Positions 32,462-43,813 of a stretch of DNA of 64,000 bases are shown here, piece after piece. The stretch comes from Isoetes taiwanensis. Lineage: Eukaryota; Streptophyta; Lycopodiopsida; Isoetales; Isoetaceae. Where the stretch lies: positions 6,418,432-6,482,431 of the forward strand of contig JAJEKV010000062.1 in the NCBI GenBank assembly GCA_021234155.1, read 5' to 3'. The stretch's first letter is position 1; every line of letters starts with the position of its first letter. Below the pieces are notes generated by a model that ran no database searches, had not been told where the DNA came from, and worked only from the letters and a program-made list of their open reading frames with translations. The translations under genes were made by a program, and so were the position numbers.

Positions 32462-34542
32462 GGCTTTAGCATGATGCATCTGAGAAGGGAGGCTCAGCTG
32501 AAAGAGAAGGTGTATAGGATGGTAGAGCAGAGAGCTTTGCTGGAGAATTGTGCTTGTGGATGTTGCAAAGTCGGCGACGACGGGCCTGTATTTTATTGCT
32601 TGGATGCCGTGGGGCAGCCACCAGAGTGCAGTAAGGTGAGGGAGCTCAGGACAGTGAGTTACAATGTGGGGGCGTCGCCAATAATATGGGCCATGTCTGC
32701 TGAGCCATTTAGTCGTGGTTGATGGGTATGGAAGCTTGGATGCAAAGATTAGACAATTGAACATGGGGAAGAGTAGTTCAACGCAGGGATGTGACAATGA
32801 GGAGCGGGCTGGGACTGGGCTTCCCATTATTTTCGAGGACCGGATAGGCGCATTGGTTCCAGATACATTTATGGCTGGAGATAGGAAGGAGCGTGGGAGC
32901 AGGAACAGGGGCAGGGGTGGAAGTTGAGGAGGCGATAGTGGTTGCTCAAGTGCCAAGCAAGTCAAATTCGCTCCCTCTATTACTAAATCTGTGGAGAATG
33001 AAGCGGCAGAAGAGGAGGAGCCTTTTTCTGAATGTGAAGATTGGTAGTGGTGGGGCTACAGAGGTAGGAGAATTTTAAGTTTCATAGAGGAGCATGTTGG
33101 GGTGAACATCGACGGTGGAACCGGTGGAGAGACTGTAGACTTGTAGATTTGTCTTTCCTCTTGAATGCATCTGTGACTATAGTCTTTGGAGGACACGATG
33201 TCCCGCAAGCGTTATACAATAGAGTGATTTTATTCCTGTGTGGGAGAACTGCAAGGCTGAAATGGTGGCATTAGAGAGGGGCTCTCCCTTGACGATCTTT
33301 ATATCCAGGCTGTGATGCGGTCAGATGCCAAGACCCCATCCAGTCTTAATGTTAGAATCAAGAACTTCCTTAGATGGAATACATCTAAGCCTATGGGGAG
33401 CGATGATCCTATGCAAAGCTCTAGAGGAAGCAAGTTGCACTGCTTCAAAGAGATTGTAGGATATGGTTTGAAGGATATTGGGAAGCTAAACTTCAAGGAT
33501 CATCTTCATAACTGCGGAGCAGATTAATGTTGGTAAAGAGCTCTATGCATTATATAGTGCTGGCGAGGTGAAGCAGTTGATTGTACTTGATAATAGAAAC
33601 CTCATGGCCAAAGCTCTGCACTATGTATCATATCATGCTGGCAATTTCAGAACCATGTCTCTTCTTCACACTATTATATGTATGTTGCAAACTGGTAAAT
33701 TTAGGTGTGCAAGCTCTTGGATCTTGCCTAATAATTCCGCACATGCCTCATTGGAGAGAGTGCAAGCAGTGTGGCAGATTAAGTTAGCTCCACATCACTG
33801 CAGCTATAAGGATGTATGCATGGCGTTGTTTGGGAGCCAACCAGGCGTGGTCCCATTAGAGCATGTTGGAAGGAGGAAACGGTTCTGCGATCCTGCAGGC
33901 GTATTTGAGGATGGAGAGGAGAACTCTAAGAGAGGGAGTAGTGGTGATGAGTTTTTGTATACGAACAGTGGAATGGAACCCTCATCTCCGAAAACTGCAA
34001 ATCCTTGTGCTAAATTTATTTTCCTCGATATTCGTGATGATAACTTTGATATTATTTGATATTGTCTGATGTAGCAACCTTATTTCACACTATGAATTTG
34101 TCCATGTGAGCCTCTCTAACTTCTTTTTCTTGTCACTGCAGGTGATAATGAGATAAGGGTCCATGAAGATGGCGAGCGAGAGGTGATTGTGATCAACGAT
34201 AGCTCACAAGAGGTGAAGTTTGTGGATCAGTCAGTTGTGAAATCTGGCATTAAAGAAGAAGAGTATGATCTCACTCAGATTTTAAGGGATGCAAAAGAGG
34301 CCGTGAAGAGTGTGTATTCAACAGTACAGCATCTGCGTATGGCGCTTGCAGTTACTTTAGAGCATATGGAGAGCGCCATGGAACTGGTGAAATGGTGTGA
34401 TGTGGACTCTGTCGTCTTTGAGAGGAGGATGCTCTGTTCACATTTGAATTTTTGTAGAGCGCTCGTCATAAAGGAACTGCAAGAGTTAGAGATGATGAGG
34501 AGGCGCCATGACACACATATGGTTGGCCCGAGCGGGCGATAG
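32462..34542 (+). pseudogene. Replitron-like HUH endonuclease, copy C, broken
   Basis: Plus-strand relative of copies A and B. An N-terminal frame (32471-32720) has a Cys-rich patch (CACGCC, then FYC) and the segment KVRELRTVSYNVG that parallels the N-terminal region of copy B. After breaks comes the motif I strand (VTIVFGG, about 33173-33195), a stop and a frameshift (33228-33245), then motif II (ALERGSPLDDLYIQAV; both HUH histidines replaced, by Asp and Tyr), VRIKNFLRW, and a motif III region with VGYGLKD in place of VGYCLKD. The C-terminal block is open from 33568 to 34059, and after an intron-like gap ending in 'tcactgcag' the last exon spans 34141-34542 (EVIVINDSSQE, then a helical segment). 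At least three lesions make it non-functional as read. Confidence 0.55.
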
Positions 34543-34559
34543 CTTGTAGTGGAGAACAG

Positions 34560-35270
34560 ATTGTAAATAGTGCTGGCTTTTTAAGTTTATTTACGTAGTC
34601 TTTGTAGAGGCTTAGAAGTGTACGATACAGATCTTTGATTTGTGTAATTTGTATGTGCATAATGATATAAATATTTTCGACCATATCGGTCAATGTGCAC
34701 CATTGAAATGTTGTTTGTGTTTTCGATTCAAAATGTTGTGGGCCATCGATCTGGAAAAATTGAGGGAATATTCTGCAAATCGGCAGTGGAAAATACAAAT
34801 TAATTATAGACGCGATAATACTTTGATGAATCAATGTGGAGTATAGTAGAAACGTCTCGATATGCACTATTATTTCGAAATAACAGTTCGGTTTTTATAT
34901 GATTTGTCATCTTAAAACTCCCTTTGCACAATCTGACCTAAATGTAGTTTGTTAATTTGTAGTTTGCTTAGCGTTACAGGTACTATAGATAGGATGACCC
35001 CTCGTGCTCACATAGAGTGTATACGCATGGCCATAGAAATTTCATATTTTTACCATGACTATGAAAAGTCGTGTGATTTTTTTTAAACTGCAATGGTAAG
35101 ATGACCTCATATGCTGATACAAACTTTATCTAAAGCAATTGAACAATGCCTTCCTATACTTTCATATATCATCTTATGCATGAATGTTTAAAAGCAATGG
35201 AGAGATGACCCCTTGTGCTTATTGCTATTATATACTTGACTACTCTTTATGTTTAATGTTTTGATGATTA
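34560..35270. other. AT-rich spacer
   Basis: No gene recognised. It may contain the 3' end of the Replitron-like element, but I could not define a terminus. Confidence 0.4.
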
Positions 35271-35273
35271 GAT

Positions 35274-36071
35274 TGTTGAGATATATGATATCGAGATCAC
35301 CATCTTGCTGCTAGACGTGATGTCACAGCACTGACAGCACTTAGCACATAGGTGCTGACTAAGCACTTATCAGCACTGAGCACCGACCTAACTAAGTAAC
35401 GGCAGTTATTAGTGGGCGGTGGTTGAACGGCTAATACTATTCTTAGTATCACCGTTTTGTTTATATCATTGTACTTCTGTATTGATATACAACATTGAAT
35501 ACAATTCCAATTTGCCTTTGTTTTGGGAGCTTGCGCTCTCGGATATTGGTGTGCATCCCCTTCTCTCCCTTTCTTGGTGCAACCTTGACATAGATATCTT
35601 ACATGTCAAAGAACTATATCAAGTTTTGATGGAACTGGCTTTTGTAGTTGAGAGATTAATATGACCATACTTTTTGAAGGCAATGATTTATTTAACATTG
35701 TGAGGGGTTTTGGCCTTCGTCCAGAGCAATCCATGAACGCTGTCACTACCAAAATCATGACAAGAATTTAGTATGGCCAACGAATCACTGATACTCAGGT
35801 TTAGGACAAGAAGAATAATGTGGCAAATCGATATCTTTTATTTGCTTTAAGAGATCATTTAATTATAGATATTGTCTCGTATTCCAATAGTCATGATATG
35901 TTGGCATATATTGAAAAATTATGTCAGGAAGAGATTATGGAAGAGCACATACATAGTCGTCATCAACTAGATGAACTTAAATATAAGATTTCTGAATCTT
36001 TACAAGACCATATTGACAAATTTATGTCCTTAGTAGAACAGTTAATAGATGCCGGTGAACGTTCCATCTAA
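35274..36071 (+). mobile_element. Ty1/copia-type LTR retrotransposon remnant (LTR end and gag)
   Basis: TGTTGAGATATATGATATC at 35274 has the look of a copia LTR 5' end, followed by an LTR-like leader to about 35600. From 35661 a frame encodes an N-terminal gag segment (FEGNDLFNIVRGFGL), and after a stop a second segment (35820-36071) has the UBN2/gag pattern: 'A.rYllfaLrdhLi..iv', then 'L.ELKYKISESLQDHIDKF...VEQLIDAGE'. No protease, integrase or RT follows, and no matching second LTR is in the window. Function: structural Gag of a retrotransposon, now inactive. Confidence 0.55.
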
Positions 36072-36679
36072 CAAATCATCTGATATGTTATTATGGTTCA
36101 TGCCAACTGAACTTGGAACAATTGTGGTTGTTTTAGCTGAGAAATACAATACTGACTTTAATAGTATAATAAATAATAACCAATATTGCTACTGGTAGAT
36201 GCTTTCCAATAACTCTAGTCGAGGTAGAATTCGCAATCATAGATAATTACTTTGGCAAATTATTCATTTTAGAATTCTCTCTTGTCCTCCCTCTGTCCCG
36301 CCCTCCTTGCTTTGCTATATTTCCAACAAAAAGTAGAAATTACACAATGTACTCATCTTGTTTATGCACAAGAACATATTACTGGAACACGAGCCTAAAG
36401 CAATGTGTACTTACTCCAGTGGAAGAGACTAGTTACAAGGATTGACTTGAAGATATTAAATCTAAAGAGGATCTTTCATGCCTGATTCAAGAAGCCTGAG
36501 CTGTAACAATAACACAACGAGCATATGAGTAAAAGCTATGGAAAAGGTGGTGTCTATGAAGCTCCCAAATTGACCAAAGGAGCTAAACAGAGGCAAGATA
36601 AAATGTCTAATTTCTAGCTAGGGGTTGCATTTGGATAGGAAGCCAAGAGGATGCATTCGCTATCTAGTGCACCGCTAAA
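36072..36679. other. Possible continuation of the copia remnant
   Basis: No domain recognised. The sequence is AT-rich with frames shorter than 60 codons. Confidence 0.35.
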
Positions 36680-36925
36680 TAAAACTTGTAGTCAGGGCCA
36701 TGCCAATTGAACTTCTGGATATGCAAAGAGAAAATGCTCAAGGGTCTGAATGTCTAAAAGGCATAGCGGGCATATTGCAGATGTCAAAGATCATTGCGAT
36801 GTCTCAAGGCATTAACATAGAGGCACCTATAGATACCCTGATAATCTACCACCAAAGCACACCGAAACACATAAACTTTGGTGTGGAGCAACTTATCCTA
36901 AAGCCAATATGATGTATGGACCCAA
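36680..36925 (-). mobile_element. LINE zinc-binding tail fragment
   Basis: On the minus strand the frame reads DKLLHTKVYVFRCAL, matching the DKLLHPKVSALRWQI segment of the LINE at 8713-9425. A degraded C-x2-C ... H ... C region follows. It ends abruptly at the start of segmental copy 2. Confidence 0.45.
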
Positions 36926-39006
36926 TTAGGTTGTGGAATCTATAAGTGCCACCCATTTGGCACTCTTATTTAGACTATTTATTGCCCGATGTTTGGTATA
37001 GGTTGTGTCATGCTTACTCTCGTGTTTCTTTCAGTTTGGATCGATACCATGTGTGCACACTCTTCGTCCCCCTCGCCCCTCCTCCTCGAGTTGAGAGGAT
37101 GATCTTCCCTAACTCTGCCAATTGTGGTGCCATTGTCCCCATTCCAATCAATCATTCATTATTTCTACCTTCTACCTCCCATCTCATCTTCTTTGACCTT
37201 CATGTCATGTTGCATCTGGTTTGTCTCTTGTGTTGATGACACTATTAGGCAAAACAAATTAGGCATCGCTTTCTAATGGGGCCCTATTAGTGAGGAACTT
37301 TTCTTTGAGCTTAAAGTGCCCAATCTGATGTATTTCTGTCTAGCTGGCCTCAGTGCACCTCTATGGAACTTTAGCAGGCATGGTTTTTTCAAATCCAAGT
37401 TTGCAGCTATTCTTCGCGGCTGTGTGCAGTGGTTTTCTTGTAAATGTGGGTGGCGATTAGAGTTGCCTCATTTTGCTCCATTTTCTATATTGTACCTCGT
37501 CTTTCCTTGGCAGTTTTCTGCTGACCTCCCGTGTACTCTCATTGTGGATTCAAAGCCAGATGCCGAGCCCAATGATACTCGCATTGAGAACTCCCCTTGA
37601 GATTGTGGCCATCAGGCTTTTGTCTAGCCACCGCAAATATTCTTTATATATTTTCGCTTTTGATATGGTTGTGTGCATTAGTCTTTCTTTCGCACGATTG
37701 TCCCTTTATTTGGTTCGGTTTTTCTTGATGTCATTGATATTGTTGGTTTTAAACTCGTCTTGATGTCGTTCATGCAGACAATAGTCCACTTATGATTACT
37801 CAAGGATCCCCCATGGCCACCCGAGGGTCTACAAGATTGCGCTAGATCAAGTAGGTGACTACTCAACGCACTATCTGGAGCTAGTCCACTCACCCTTCTC
37901 GCTCAATTGGTGCTCCTGTCCTGCCAAATTTGGCAGAGTCAGAAATGCCGACACGGAATGAGAGAAACAACAGTGCTTCTATAGGAAGAAGAGAGCAAAA
38001 GAAAAAGGACTTGAGGAAAAAATGTTGTTACCAAGAATAACGGCTCTTTTTATATCTGTATAGAACCAATGCATTCTATATATTGAGTCTTGTCTTCTTC
38101 ACTTTCGCGCTATATGTGCGTTTTTTTTACTTCCAACTAAGTTTGTTAAAGTAGACATTAATTGATCTCGGCCAAGTATGGAGTTGGTATTCATGTATCC
38201 TGCTTATGATGCATTTCATGACATTGAAAGACAACCACTTTGATCCCATTCAAACCCCTCATCCAAACTTCTGATGGCACGCGATGTACATTCTTTTCTA
38301 GGAATGTTTCTAGAAATAACTTTGAAGGATACGAATGTTATTAGCGGCAATCTGGAAAAGCACACAAAAGCAAGGGGGGTCAAAGTAAAAAGCACCTAAA
38401 CCATAGATCTTGGATTGGCGCTACAATACTCATAAGAACACAAAGAATAAAAAAAGTTGCCTTAAAACACAGATTGATTGGCACCAAATAATTTAAGCTG
38501 AAAGAGACTGCAGCGCCACAGCAGACGGTATTCTCTGCCCTGGCGCCATAGCCTAACACCTCCGCCATAGCCGGCCAGAGAAAGAGAATGAACCATAGAT
38601 ATCGACCTTGAGTTATATGGCAAGCCATGTGGTAGCCTCTCATTCGTTGAATGCGACCAAAGCTTTACTTCCACATTGAGGGAATGGTCGTTTTGACATT
38701 CCTTACGTAGAAACAACTGGCACGCGTTCCTCCTATTTCCACATAAGGAATGTCACTGAAATAGACATTTCCTTATAGGAAGGTGTTTTATTTATGATGA
38801 ATACCAACCTTTCTCACACGATTCTTCTAAAATTCTTCTAAAGCTTGACGTAATGCGAAACAGTGTCTAAAATTTTGATTAAGGATAATGTATGTGGGCA
38901 AGACCTTATGCAACGTAAGGGCCTGGCGAGGCATGTTAGAGGCAAGAATCTGGCAAAATAACTTTGCTCAATCAATTACTTATACAAGAACGGACTCCCG
39001 TATATA

Positions 39007-39459
39007 GAGTCCGGGATGTGGTGTTTCCGGCTTTTTTTTGTGGTATTTCCGGCAATTTGATATCAGCCAAGTGGTATTTCCAGCCAAAAAAGTGGTGTTT
39101 TGGCCAAAAAAAGTGGTGTTTCTGGTCAAAAATATGGTATTTCTGGCCAAATAGTGGTATTTATGGCCAAAAACCAAGTGCGAAACTGCGCGGCAGCGCC
39201 AAAATCTTTGGTCGAATCCTTCTTGCAGCTCCCTGGACGGCTTGAAATGCTTCAAAAGCCCTTCCAATCACTTTATCTTCCTCTTTAACACTAGTTTGAT
39301 GAAGAGAGGAAGCGATTTGAGCTCAGATAGGGTCGGATCGAGCAAAAAATGATGTAAAACCGTTGATTCTGGGCTTGAAAATGCGAAGTGCGCAGTGGCT
39401 GATAATGGGTGGCCGGAAACACCACAAAAAAAAGTCCAGAAATACCACATCCCGGACTC
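39007..39459. mobile_element. TA-flanked MITE with internal 21-bp minisatellite
   Basis: About 50-bp terminal inverted repeats begin GAGTCCGGGATGTGG at 39007 and end CCACATCCCGGACTC at 39459, with a TA on each side as Tc1/mariner (Stowaway-like) elements leave. Inside the left half, about seven units of 'gtggtatttccggccaaaaa' repeat from 39020 to 39175; the unit resembles the terminal repeat itself. No transposase is encoded, so it would be non-autonomous. Confidence 0.7.
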
Positions 39460-39507
39460 TAAATACAACGGTCTGTAGGACGGACATCCTTTTGTTGCAA
39501 TTCAGTT

Positions 39508-40011
39508 GTGGACGATGTGACGCGCGTCACGACACATCTTCCACAATCGAATTGCAACGAAGGGATGTTATTGTTACGTGAAGTTTTGGTTAGAGTAAAT
39601 CCTAGTTGCTTTCGCTTTGGCGACGACGTCCTATTCTGGCTATGGCACCCTAACTTCAGTTTACAATGGTGTCTTGTTGCGGCTATGCTTTGTGATGGTG
39701 CAATGCTATATGGTTTGCAACGACGCTATGCTCCTGCTATGGCGCAGATTTGGTCCCAGATCTTTTCTTCAGCTTTTGTTTTGTCGCATATCTATTTCTT
39801 GAGCTTGCCCAAAGCCACTGTTCATTGTCCAGGAGTTACTATTCATGTCGCCCATCTCCCTTCTGTAGCAGGTCGATGCCTCTGGCAGGTTTGTCAAAAG
39901 CAAGACAATGCTCCTAAGACTGAACAAGCAGACACATTCCACATGATTGAATATGGCCCAACAGTTTCTGCTAAAGAAACTTGGAAAGAAGATCATTACG
40001 GTGAAGTTTGA
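39508..40011 (+). CDS. Unrecognised 167-codon open frame
   Basis: A single uninterrupted frame starting MDDVTRVTTHLPQSN, with a central Cys/Trp/Leu-rich region (about residues 35-110) and a charged C-terminal end. It lies inside the 1.58-kb sequence that interrupts segmental copy 2 and just right of a MITE, so it may belong to that insertion. No start context, intron or homologue known to me supports it. The frame could be open by chance or a decayed transposon ORF. Confidence 0.2.
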   Translation: MDDVTRVTTHLPQSNCNEGMLLLREVLVRVNPSCFRFGDDVLFWLWHPNFSLQWCLVAAMLCDGAMLYGLQRRYAPAMAQIWSQIFSSAFVLSHIYFLSLPKATVHCPGVTIHVAHLPSVAGRCLWQVCQKQDNAPKTEQADTFHMIEYGPTVSAKETWKEDHYGEV

Positions 40012-40479
40012 GATCAGATATACCTTAGCCTCCATCCTTTTTGGGGTGGATGCATTTGCTCCATGCAATTTTTACAAGTGCACCTATCTCATTGCCACCC
40101 CACACAAAGTTGCAGACTAGCGCAATGATCTCCTCGAATTTTTGGGGATGAGCTAAGGACAGATTTAGCTATCCGCACTCTCCCAACCATGGATAAGGAA
40201 GCACCTCTCCATTAAAGCAAATGCCTTCATCTCATTGGCAGATAAGCCAAAATTAACTCTAAGCAAACTTTACATAATAAGAAGCGACTGTGAGTGAGAT
40301 GTTTCTTCATTAAAACAATCTGGTGAGCCAAGAAGCAATGAGGCAGCTATTTCACCGATGAACAAGAACGAGCCGTTTCTTTACATAAAAGGTCAAACAG
40401 CGCATTTTAGCCTGCCAAACATGTTTTCCAAGAAGCCCACCAAACTTGTTCTCCAAGGAAGAAAATGTCAAAATGTACA

Positions 40480-40589
40480 GGGGAACGTCACTTGGAACCC
40501 CTTTCCGGTGTGGACAGTGGGGTCCCGCGACGGCGTAGCCGGGAGCGGGTCACCGGCCATTAGAAAGGAGGACCAAGTGACGTTCCCCC
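40480..40589. mobile_element. GC-rich fold-back element with 16-bp perfect TIRs
   Basis: GGGGAACGTCACTTGG at 40480-40495 is the exact reverse complement of 40573-40588. The 110-bp element is markedly GC-richer than its AT-rich surroundings. No clear target-site duplication. Confidence 0.65.
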
Positions 40590-40906
40590 GCAATATAGAA
40601 ACAGGGGAGATCTTTTTCTCCCCTTTTTCCTCTGCCTTTTTGAGGCGCCAAGACGACCGTCTTGTCCTCTGGCGAACTTCTCTTCTCGAATGAAGGCGTT
40701 CCATGATTTTCTAGCAGTACAAGTTCTGTTTCTCGATTTTTCTTGCTTAACTTTGCCGTTGCTAGAGTTAGAGCAGGAAGATCAGGTTTTATTTGATTTT
40801 TAACTATTCCTTGCTAATTGTCAAGCTTTAGTAAGGTTTTTTGTTTTGCAGCTTCAAGAAAAGCTATTTTGGCGAGTTTTTTGCTTAGAATATGGTATCT
40901 CTCAAT

Positions 40907-41950
40907 CTGTAAATAAGTTTTTTTTTTTTTTTTTTTTTTTTTGAGGGTAAGAGTGTGTTTTTTTGTTATTAATAATAATAATAAAGATACAGAGAGTCCC
41001 CACAGTGGGACAAATAGGAAGCATTAGGGCTATTATACGGGTTCTCTATGCATCAATGATGTGTGTACTAAGGGAAGTCCTATTTCCACAACAACATAAT
41101 GGTAGAGAGACCCCATCTGGTCAGTTACTCAGATTGCTTTCTCCACTAAACTCAGATTGTACCACCATTAGATCTATCATGAAAGTCTAGGTCCTCAGAG
41201 CTCATCCAATGGCACTTAAAGTAGTTATAAAATCCTTCAATCTTACCAATTCTGTCCAATCCCTTATTGTAACCCATCCCCATCTTCCTATGGTGGGACA
41301 ATGCCATTAAAGCAACTTCCTTATTGAAAAGACTCTTAAGTTTCTCAATAGAGATGGATTGCCCCCCCAAAGTGACATCGCACCGATGTCTCCATATAAT
41401 CCAGAGAGCCACGCTAACCAGGGAAGCATCAATACAATCTCTGTCCAAGATCATTAGAGCGTTCGGCCACCCAAGTTGGTGTATATGTAGTCTCAAAATA
41501 GGGCATACCCAATACCAGAATTCAATAATTTTTGGACAGAAAAAGAGATGTGAAAGAGATTCGCTAGCCTGGCACCCAAGAGGACATTGGTCTGTAGACA
41601 CAATTCCTCTATGGACCAGCTTCACTTTAGTATTGAGACCTCCTTGGAGAGCCTCCCATCTAAAAAATTGTATTCTCCTAGAGCATAAGGTTTTCCAGGA
41701 GTTTGCTAAGAGGAGCTTAGCCGCTGATCCATTCACTTGAAGCCTAGCCTCTGCTTTAAGAGGAGAGTCATCACAAAGGGCCCGATAGATACTTGCAACA
41801 TTATATGTCTCCTTACCTGCACAGAAGCTTAACATTATCTAGAATTTTTCGTAGTATCTTTCTATCTCCCTCCCCTTCTTTGCACTTTGAGTCTAAATTC
41901 CATCCAAGAGATCCATCTATCATTTTCCCAAAGATGCTGTAAATAAGTTT
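40907..41950 (-). mobile_element. 5'-truncated LINE with 14-bp target-site duplication
   Basis: CTGTAAATAAGTTT at 40907-40920 is repeated exactly at 41937-41950. The insert between is a minus-strand LINE 3' end: a 22-nt poly-T (40921-40942, the poly-A tail), then a single open frame from 41835 down to 41152 (227 codons). That frame contains the reverse-transcriptase zinc-binding region (RIQFFRWEALQGGLNTKVKL, then C-x3-C ... SLSHLFFCP) and a C-terminal helical tail. This zf-RVT part lies downstream of the RT domain, which is missing. The frame is intact from about 41835 on, suggesting a fairly recent insertion. Confidence 0.88.
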
Positions 41951-42860
41951 CTTGCATGCAAGCTTTTTTATCTTCTGACCTTGTTTTTCTTGTTGCGGGC
42001 GAGTCTGGAGGCTGAGCTCTGCATCGAATGATTCTTTTTCTGCGTCATACAGAACAGAACAATGGCGATGCTCTTACATGGGCGAGATCTTCTAAGCTAA
42101 GTGCTCTGTTCTATGCAGAATGCTCTGATTTTTCCAAGAAATGCTCTGTCCTAAGTTATCCTAAGTTAAAGGGGGGGAAAAATGCTCTGCTTTTTGTCTC
42201 GGGTCGGATTTTGGGGCAGGGCTCCACCGGGGTTTGGCCAAGAGCTTATTTTTGGGCTTGAAGTATCAGCACGAAATTGATGGCTGAAGTTATTGTGGAG
42301 AATATTTAGTTGAAGAGCTCCAAGCACCGGAGGCGAGCTTCTTGTTAGATTGTTGAGATCTAAAGACAGATTCACAAGGTCTGTTAGATTGTTGAGTCTA
42401 AGATTCACAGGCTTTTGAGCTTTGAATGTAAAAGAATAGATTTTGTGCTTTTTAGCTTCGAATGTAACGGATGTATGGAATGAAACTTGTTGAAAAAATA
42501 AACGTGACCGGCTGAAGCTGTTACCTGGAATGAGGGTACCCAACTTCCATTCCCGGTTATTGGCAATGCCACGTGTTAACATAAAAATACACCATGGACG
42601 AAAAGATCGACCATGTTTCTATATTATCAGGTGTTCACGCACAGTCTATTACGGAGCATGTTTTAAGATTGATTAAAGAAAGGCAAAATGGCATCCCTGA
42701 TTTTTATGATCACTCCTATTCCATAGTCTTCCTTCCCTTGCCAGAATCGAGGCCCAAGAGGCATTCCAGGGGTGACTTTTCACTAGAGCGGTGTCTCATA
42801 TTTTAGTCATTTTCATTGAGCCACACAAGCAAATAAGAAAGAAATAGTTTTCTACTGGGT
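41951..42860. other. Intergenic with one small open frame
   Basis: A 70-codon frame at 42594-42806 starts MDEKIDHVSILSG and matches nothing I know. 'ctgttagattgttgag' is duplicated near 42345-42395. No supported gene. Confidence 0.35.
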
Positions 42861-43010
42861 AGTTTTGGTTCCTCCTATTAAGGGAAATTATTTTATACAA
42901 GGGAATTTCCCCAGTATATAAAATAAGACAATGTCACATATGTTAATTATATCATTAAAATTAAAATAAGACATTCCTTATTTTTTGATGGTTTTCCACC
43001 GGCATTTTGT

Positions 43011-43125
43011 TGGTGTCTTATTTTATGACACTTTATGGTGGAAAAACACAACTTCAATTCTATGGTGTCTTATTTTATGACACTTTATGGTGGAAAAACA
43101 ACTTCAATTCTATGTGTCGTATTTT
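43011..43125 (+). repeat. Two-copy tandem repeat (about 57 bp)
   Basis: 'ggtgtcttattttatgacac' through 'aacttcaattctatg' occurs twice back to back. The second unit lacks two bases (CA). Related words ('taaaataagaca') lie in inverse orientation at 42920-42970, giving a loose fold-back. Confidence 0.65.
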
Positions 43126-43813
43126 TTGGTTTGGAGTCATAAATGATGTCATATCCCAATGTGGGAGCCGTATTTTATGACTATAGTAGAAAATCACCTA
43201 CGCCAAAACTTGAGTTTTTCAGATCATCTAGCATCTTAAACTTCTCAAGTCATCCGTGCTAATGTAGGGCAAAGAACTCAGCTTGTCGAAGGTAATGGGA
43301 ACGACAAATTCTGCGTCTGGCTTTGCAACAAGGCAAAGGGAAGCCCTAAATTGGCCTAGGCGGATAAAATTTGCGCATATTTCTTGATATAACCAATAAC
43401 TGAGCTAAAACTTTATTATGCAAGTTTAACTTACTGATTAGATGATCATTTTTTATAATTACACCGAGGTGATTCCACTTGTAAAATTAACTTCTTATTA
43501 AGTATGAAACATGATACATTTAGGTTAGGGAAAATTTTCTTGCATTCTGGCACATATGCCGAATGTTACAATGATAAGCTGCAGTACCTTACATGACAGA
43601 ACGTGATAACTTCATAGACAGTGGCATCTAGGTTTACGTGCAGGGATAAAAGTAACTTACAAAATATGTGCTGCAAAACAATTGATATGCGCAAATATTA
43701 GTTCCCACAGCACAAGCAACTTGGCATTAGATTACAGGAACAATGTCTCTTAATTCTTGACACCACTGGCTAGGAAAATAATGTGAGTAAGTAGCATTAC
43801 CTCTCATGTATTC

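Larger units (their letters stand above)
36932..40430 (+). repeat. Segmental duplication, copy 2 (interrupted)
   Basis: Second copy of the unit described at 24655-31650. It lacks both large insertions of copy 1, but is itself interrupted between about 38645 and 40230. There 'ctctcatt' at the left break recurs at the right break ('atctcattggcag'), as if a 1.58-kb sequence had inserted with a 7-bp target duplication. Confidence 0.6.

Noticed and set aside
33568-34059. Intact host gene
   Set aside because: The 163-codon frame is the conserved C-terminal block of the Replitron-like copy, which is broken upstream.
41324-41740. 138-codon plus-strand frame
   Set aside because: Antisense of the LINE zinc-binding frame, which has the family motifs.
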